From Deltaproteobacteria bacterium (GTDB lineage: Bacteria; Desulfobacterota; DSM-4660; Desulfatiglandales; Desulfatiglandaceae): a DNA stretch of 7,911 bases. The translations under genes and the position numbers were made by a program. The notes under the pieces were generated by a model. The model was not told the origin of the DNA and made no database searches. It saw only the letters and a list, made by a program, of their open reading frames with translations. Below are positions 4,949-7,911 of the stretch, one piece after another (position 1 is the first letter of the stretch; the number at the start of each line of letters is the position of its first letter). The stretch spans positions 1-7,911 of the forward strand of contig JAFDKD010000162.1 of assembly GCA_019307165.1 (NCBI GenBank), in the 5' to 3' direction.

Positions 4949-6043
4949 TCAGCTAATATCGGGGAAGCGGTAGACTTTCCCTTGATAATTCTTCACCAGC
5001 AGGTGCCCGTCTTTCGTCCCTGCAATGGATTCGGGCATCAGCCTCACCTTTCCGCCCCCTCCGGGCAGGTCGATGGCAAAATGGGGCACGCACAGCCCGG
5101 AAAGATGCCCCTGCAGTTCCCCCATGATACGGATGCCCTGCTTCAGCGGCGTCCAGAAATGGGCCGTACCCCCGGCCAGATCGCCCTGAAACAGGTAGTA
5201 CGGTCTGACCCGCACGGCCAGGAGTTTTTGCATCAACTCCCCTAAGACCGCCGCGTCGTCATTGACCCCTCTCAGCAACACCGTCTGGCAGCCCAGCGGG
5301 ATGCCCGCATCGGCCAGGAGCCCGCACGCCCGGGCCGCCTCTCGCGTGACCTCTGTTGGGTGGTTGAAGTGGGTGTTGACATACAGGGGGTGAAATTGCT
5401 TCAACATGTCCGCCAGACGGGGCGTCACCCGCCGGGGGAGCGTGCAGGGAACCCGGGTGCCGATGCGGATGATCTCCACGTGACGGATGCGGCGGAGTCG
5501 TATCAGGATCCGGCCCAGGGCCTCGTCTTCCAGCAGCAGCGGGTCGCCGCCGGAGAGCAGAACATCCCGGACCTCGCTGTGGTCCCGGATGTAGCCAAGG
5601 CCTCGATCGATGCTCTCGGGAGTTGTCATGGCCGCTCGGCCCACCTTCCGCTTCCGGTTGCAGAACCGGCAATAGACCGCACATTCCGACGATATCAAAA
5701 AAAGGACCCGGTTGCGATAGCGGTGGGTGAGGCCCGGCACCGGGGAAAGCCCTTCCTCGTTCAGGGGGTCGTCCAGTCCCCGATCGTCCTCCACCTCCGC
5801 GGGGTCCGGCACACATTGTCGGTAGACGGGATCGCCGATCTCCCGGATAAGTTCCAGATAGTATGGATTGATCCGCATGGGGAATCGGGATACGACCCCG
5901 CGAACGCCGTTCACATCGATGGGAAAGCGAGCGGTCAACGCATCCGGCGTGGTGACGGCCCGGGCCAGGAGTTCCCGCCAATGAGGCCTTTCTCTGCTCA
6001 AGGTCACGGGGGCATGCGACCTGTGGATTCCGCTCCGATTCAA
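4949..6043 (-). CDS. kamA: KamA-family radical SAM aminomutase, probably lysine 2,3-aminomutase
   Basis: A 364-residue protein from a TTG start at 6043. The radical SAM motif CxxxCxxC is C121/C125/C128 (CAVYCRFC), followed by the SAM-binding SGGDPL. The PLP-binding lysine is K332 in PGGGGK. D288 (QGDL) and D325 (IDLPGGGGK) match, in spacing to each other and to the lysine, Asp293, Asp330 and Lys337 of the clostridial enzyme, where the aspartates bind the lysine side chain; glutamate 2,3-aminomutase replaces them. Hence L-lysine to L-beta-lysine is the likely reaction. In anaerobes beta-lysine serves lysine fermentation or N-acetyl-beta-lysine osmolyte synthesis; no partner gene is here to decide. 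No in-frame ATG exists before residue 56, so the start is TTG 6043 (AGGA 11 bases upstream) or GTG 6007. The C-terminus is short compared with clostridial KamA. EpmB is a less likely alternative. Confidence 0.85.
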   Translation of the reverse strand: MNRSGIHRSHAPVTLSRERPHWRELLARAVTTPDALTARFPIDVNGVRGVVSRFPMRINPYYLELIREIGDPVYRQCVPDPAEVEDDRGLDDPLNEEGLSPVPGLTHRYRNRVLFLISSECAVYCRFCNRKRKVGRAAMTTPESIDRGLGYIRDHSEVRDVLLSGGDPLLLEDEALGRILIRLRRIRHVEIIRIGTRVPCTLPRRVTPRLADMLKQFHPLYVNTHFNHPTEVTREAARACGLLADAGIPLGCQTVLLRGVNDDAAVLGELMQKLLAVRVRPYYLFQGDLAGGTAHFWTPLKQGIRIMGELQGHLSGLCVPHFAIDLPGGGGKVRLMPESIAGTKDGHLLVKNYQGKVYRFPDIS

Positions 6044-6065
6044 GGGGTTTTTGATCCTATTTAGG

Positions 6066-6093
6066 TTGATCTGCCGACGAACCAGATTATAAT
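6066..6093 (+). promoter_or_regulatory. Candidate sigma70 promoter for ftsH
   Basis: TTGATC (6066-6071), a 16-bp spacer, and a perfect TATAAT (6088-6093). Transcription would begin near 6100, leaving a 5' leader of about 43 bases before the ftsH start. The -10 overlaps that of the candidate kamA promoter on the other strand. Confidence 0.55.
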
Positions 6094-6117
6094 AGTAGAA
6101 ACGATCCGGATTTTCAA
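6089..6117 (-). promoter_or_regulatory. Candidate sigma70 promoter for kamA
   Basis: On the minus strand, TTGAAA (6112-6117), a 17-bp spacer and TATTAT (6089-6094). Transcription would start near 6082, about 39 bases before the TTG start at 6043, which supports that start. Its -10 shares five base pairs with the TATAAT box of the divergent ftsH promoter, so the two promoters should exclude each other. Confidence 0.5.
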
Positions 6118-6142
6118 GCAACCCCGAGAGGAGGCTTCGGTG

Positions 6143-7911
6143 ATGCAAAAGCACCACAAGTTTTCCATATGGTATGTCCTGCTGGGCGTCTGGGTGGTCC
6201 TTATCACCCAAAATTACCTGGCATCCACCTTTGCCATTCCCACGATCCCCTACAGCCAATTTCTCTCGCTGCTGAAAGAAGGCAAGGTGGCCGAAGTGGC
6301 CATCACGCAAAACCGGATACAGGGGAAGCTCGCTGACGGGGAGACCGTGACATCCAAGGACGCCCGGTCCTTTAAAACCATACGTGTGGACCCTGAAATT
6401 TCGGATCTCCTGGCGGAGCACAATGTGAATTTCAGGGGAAAAATCGAGCCCACCTTTCTGCGGGACATCTTTTCCTGGATCTTCCCCATATTCCTTTTTG
6501 TGGGGATCTGGTACTTCCTCATGAAACGCATGGCCGGCCAGCAGCCGGGATTCATGACCCTCGGCAAGAACAAGGCCAAGATATATGAGGAAGATCAGCT
6601 GGACATTACCTTCGAGGACGTGGCCGGCGTTGAGGAAGCCGAACAGGAGTTGGTCGAAATCATCGAGTTTCTGAAGAACCCCGACAAATTCACGGTACTG
6701 GGCGGAAAAATGCCCAGAGGGATCCTCCTTGTGGGCCCCCCCGGTACGGGAAAGACGCTTCTGGCAAAGGCCGTGGCCGGCGAGAGTCACGTGCCTTTTT
6801 TCAACATGAGCGGCTCGGAATTCGTGGAGATGTTCGTGGGGCTCGGGGCGGCCCGCGTCAGGGACCTCTTCGAGCAGGCCAAGAAGAAGGCGCCCTGCAT
6901 CATTTTCATCGACGAGCTGGACGCCCTGGGCAAGGCAAGGGGAATCGGCAACATGGGCGGCCATGATGAGCGGGAGCAGACCCTGAACCAGCTCCTGGTG
7001 GAAATGGACGGCTTCGACCCTCAAGTGGGCGTGATTCTCATGGCCGCCACCAACCGGCCCGAGATACTGGACCCGGCGCTCCTGAGGCCCGGCCGTTTCG
7101 ACCGCAATATACTCGTGGACCGCCCCGACAGAAAGGGGCGTGAAGAGATCATCAAGGTGCATTTGAAAAACGTCACGGCTTCGGAAGACCTGGATGTGGA
7201 GACCCTCGCCAAAATGACGCCGGGCATGGTGGGCGCGGACCTGGCCAACCTGGTAAACGAGGCGGCCCTGCTGGCGGTGCGCAGGGACAAGACAGAGGTG
7301 GGCATGCCCGAGTTCGAGGAGGCGGTGGAACGGGTCATAGCGGGCCTGGAAAAGAAAAACCGCCTCATCAATGAGGACGAGCGGAAGATCGTCGCCTACC
7401 ACGAATTGGGCCACGCCCTCGTTGCCTTGTCGCTGCCGGGAACGGACCCGGTCCACAAGATCTCAATCATTCCCCGGGGCATTGCGGCCCTGGGCTACAC
7501 CCTGCAGGTGCCCACCGAGGACCGTTTTCTCATGAAAAAAACGGAACTGGAAAACAAGATCGCCACGCTTCTGGGGGGACGCGCGGCCGAAGCCCTGGTA
7601 TTCGAGGACATCTCCACCGGGGCCCACAACGACCTGTCCAAGGCCACCGACATTGCCAGAAGCATGGTCAAGGAATACGGCATGAGCAGCAAGGTGGGGC
7701 AGGTCTATTTCGCCAGGGAAAGAAGGGCCCAGTTTCTGGACCTCCCCATAGAAGGGCGTGGTGAGTACAGTGAAACCACCGCGCAGCTGATCGACGAGGA
7801 GGTGCGGGCCATCATAACCGACCAGTATGATAAGGCGGTCGGCATCTTGAAGGAAAAGCGCGACATCCTTGAAAAAGGGGCCGTCGTCCTACTGGAAAAG
7901 GAAAAAATCGA
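6143..7911 (+). CDS. ftsH: ATP-dependent zinc metalloprotease FtsH (3' end beyond window)
   Basis: The gene is open to the window edge; 589 codons are visible of about 610-650 usual. The start ATG has AGGAGG at 6129-6134, 8 bases before. The membrane part has TM1 about residues 9-28, a periplasmic domain, and TM2 about 109-127. The AAA+ domain has Walker A GPPGTGKT (198-205), Walker B with D257-E258, pore motif MFVG, and arginine fingers R318 and R321 (RPGRFDR). The protease domain has the zinc site HELGH (420-424) and third ligand D497 (HNDL). FtsH degrades membrane and short-lived cytosolic proteins as a hexamer in the inner membrane. Oddities are HELGH in place of the common HEAGH, and IDELDALGKARG in place of the usual IDEIDAVGRxRG; all catalytic residues are kept. 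It may be one of several FtsH paralogues in this genome. Confidence 0.96.
   Translation, partial: MQKHHKFSIWYVLLGVWVVLITQNYLASTFAIPTIPYSQFLSLLKEGKVAEVAITQNRIQGKLADGETVTSKDARSFKTIRVDPEISDLLAEHNVNFRGKIEPTFLRDIFSWIFPIFLFVGIWYFLMKRMAGQQPGFMTLGKNKAKIYEEDQLDITFEDVAGVEEAEQELVEIIEFLKNPDKFTVLGGKMPRGILLVGPPGTGKTLLAKAVAGESHVPFFNMSGSEFVEMFVGLGAARVRDLFEQAKKKAPCIIFIDELDALGKARGIGNMGGHDEREQTLNQLLVEMDGFDPQVGVILMAATNRPEILDPALLRPGRFDRNILVDRPDRKGREEIIKVHLKNVTASEDLDVETLAKMTPGMVGADLANLVNEAALLAVRRDKTEVGMPEFEEAVERVIAGLEKKNRLINEDERKIVAYHELGHALVALSLPGTDPVHKISIIPRGIAALGYTLQVPTEDRFLMKKTELENKIATLLGGRAAEALVFEDISTGAHNDLSKATDIARSMVKEYGMSSKVGQVYFARERRAQFLDLPIEGRGEYSETTAQLIDEEVRAIITDQYDKAVGILKEKRDILEKGAVVLLEKEKI

Noticed and set aside
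6044..7456. The kamA reading frame stays open for 471 further codons antisense to ftsH, giving an apparent 835-codon gene.
   Set aside because: The extension lies opposite a clearly real ftsH, has no domain character, and the KamA family begins near residue 15-25 of the 364-residue form; GC-rich codon use in ftsH explains the lack of stops.

Overview
This 7.9 kb window reads as an ordinary bacterial chromosome segment with about 55-60% GC by eye. The gene content is a 2[4Fe-4S] ferredoxin-domain protein, a radical SAM lysine 2,3-aminomutase, a beta-CASP RNase-type hydrolase, a FadM-like thioesterase, FtsH and a cytidylate kinase-like protein. This, with the intergenic style, fits an anaerobic Desulfobacterota-type (former Deltaproteobacteria) organism. 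That placement is inference from gene style, not from a marker gene.

Layout. A leader with possible hairpins (1-147) precedes a plus-strand cytidylate kinase-like gene with a BON-like tail (161-973), which ends at a strong intrinsic terminator (1061-1092). On the minus strand follow a 44-residue acidic protein gene (1135-1269) and a FadM/YbgC-type hotdog thioesterase (1359-1790). Next is a stretch of about 220 bp (1814-2030) built from degenerate 7-bp units in one register, reaching almost to the stop codon of the next gene. Then come, all minus strand, a winged-helix/Fe-S protein (2036-3028), a beta-CASP metallo-beta-lactamase hydrolase (3076-4680), a 268-bp gap, and a KamA-family aminomutase (4949-6043). 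Divergent from kamA, ftsH starts at 6143 on the plus strand and runs off the right edge with 589 codons visible.

How they work together. The beta-CASP gene and the Fe-S gene lie 47 bp apart on one strand and probably form an operon. Both are preceded by the same 12-bp block, CTGAATCTTGCA on the plus strand. The core TCTTGCA occurs in palindromic form three times: at 3056-3067, as a spaced inverted repeat at 4718-4752, and at 4937-4948. This looks like a common operator for a regulator not in the window. The kamA and ftsH genes diverge from a 99-bp intergenic region in which plausible sigma70-type -10 elements for the two directions overlap almost completely.

No mobile element, CRISPR array, tRNA or rRNA was seen. 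The most noteworthy items are the heptamer array, the repeated TCTTGCA operator candidates, the cysteine-rich winged-helix/Fe-S protein of unknown role, and the small ORF at 1135-1269. I do not see convincing evidence for a wholly new multi-gene system.
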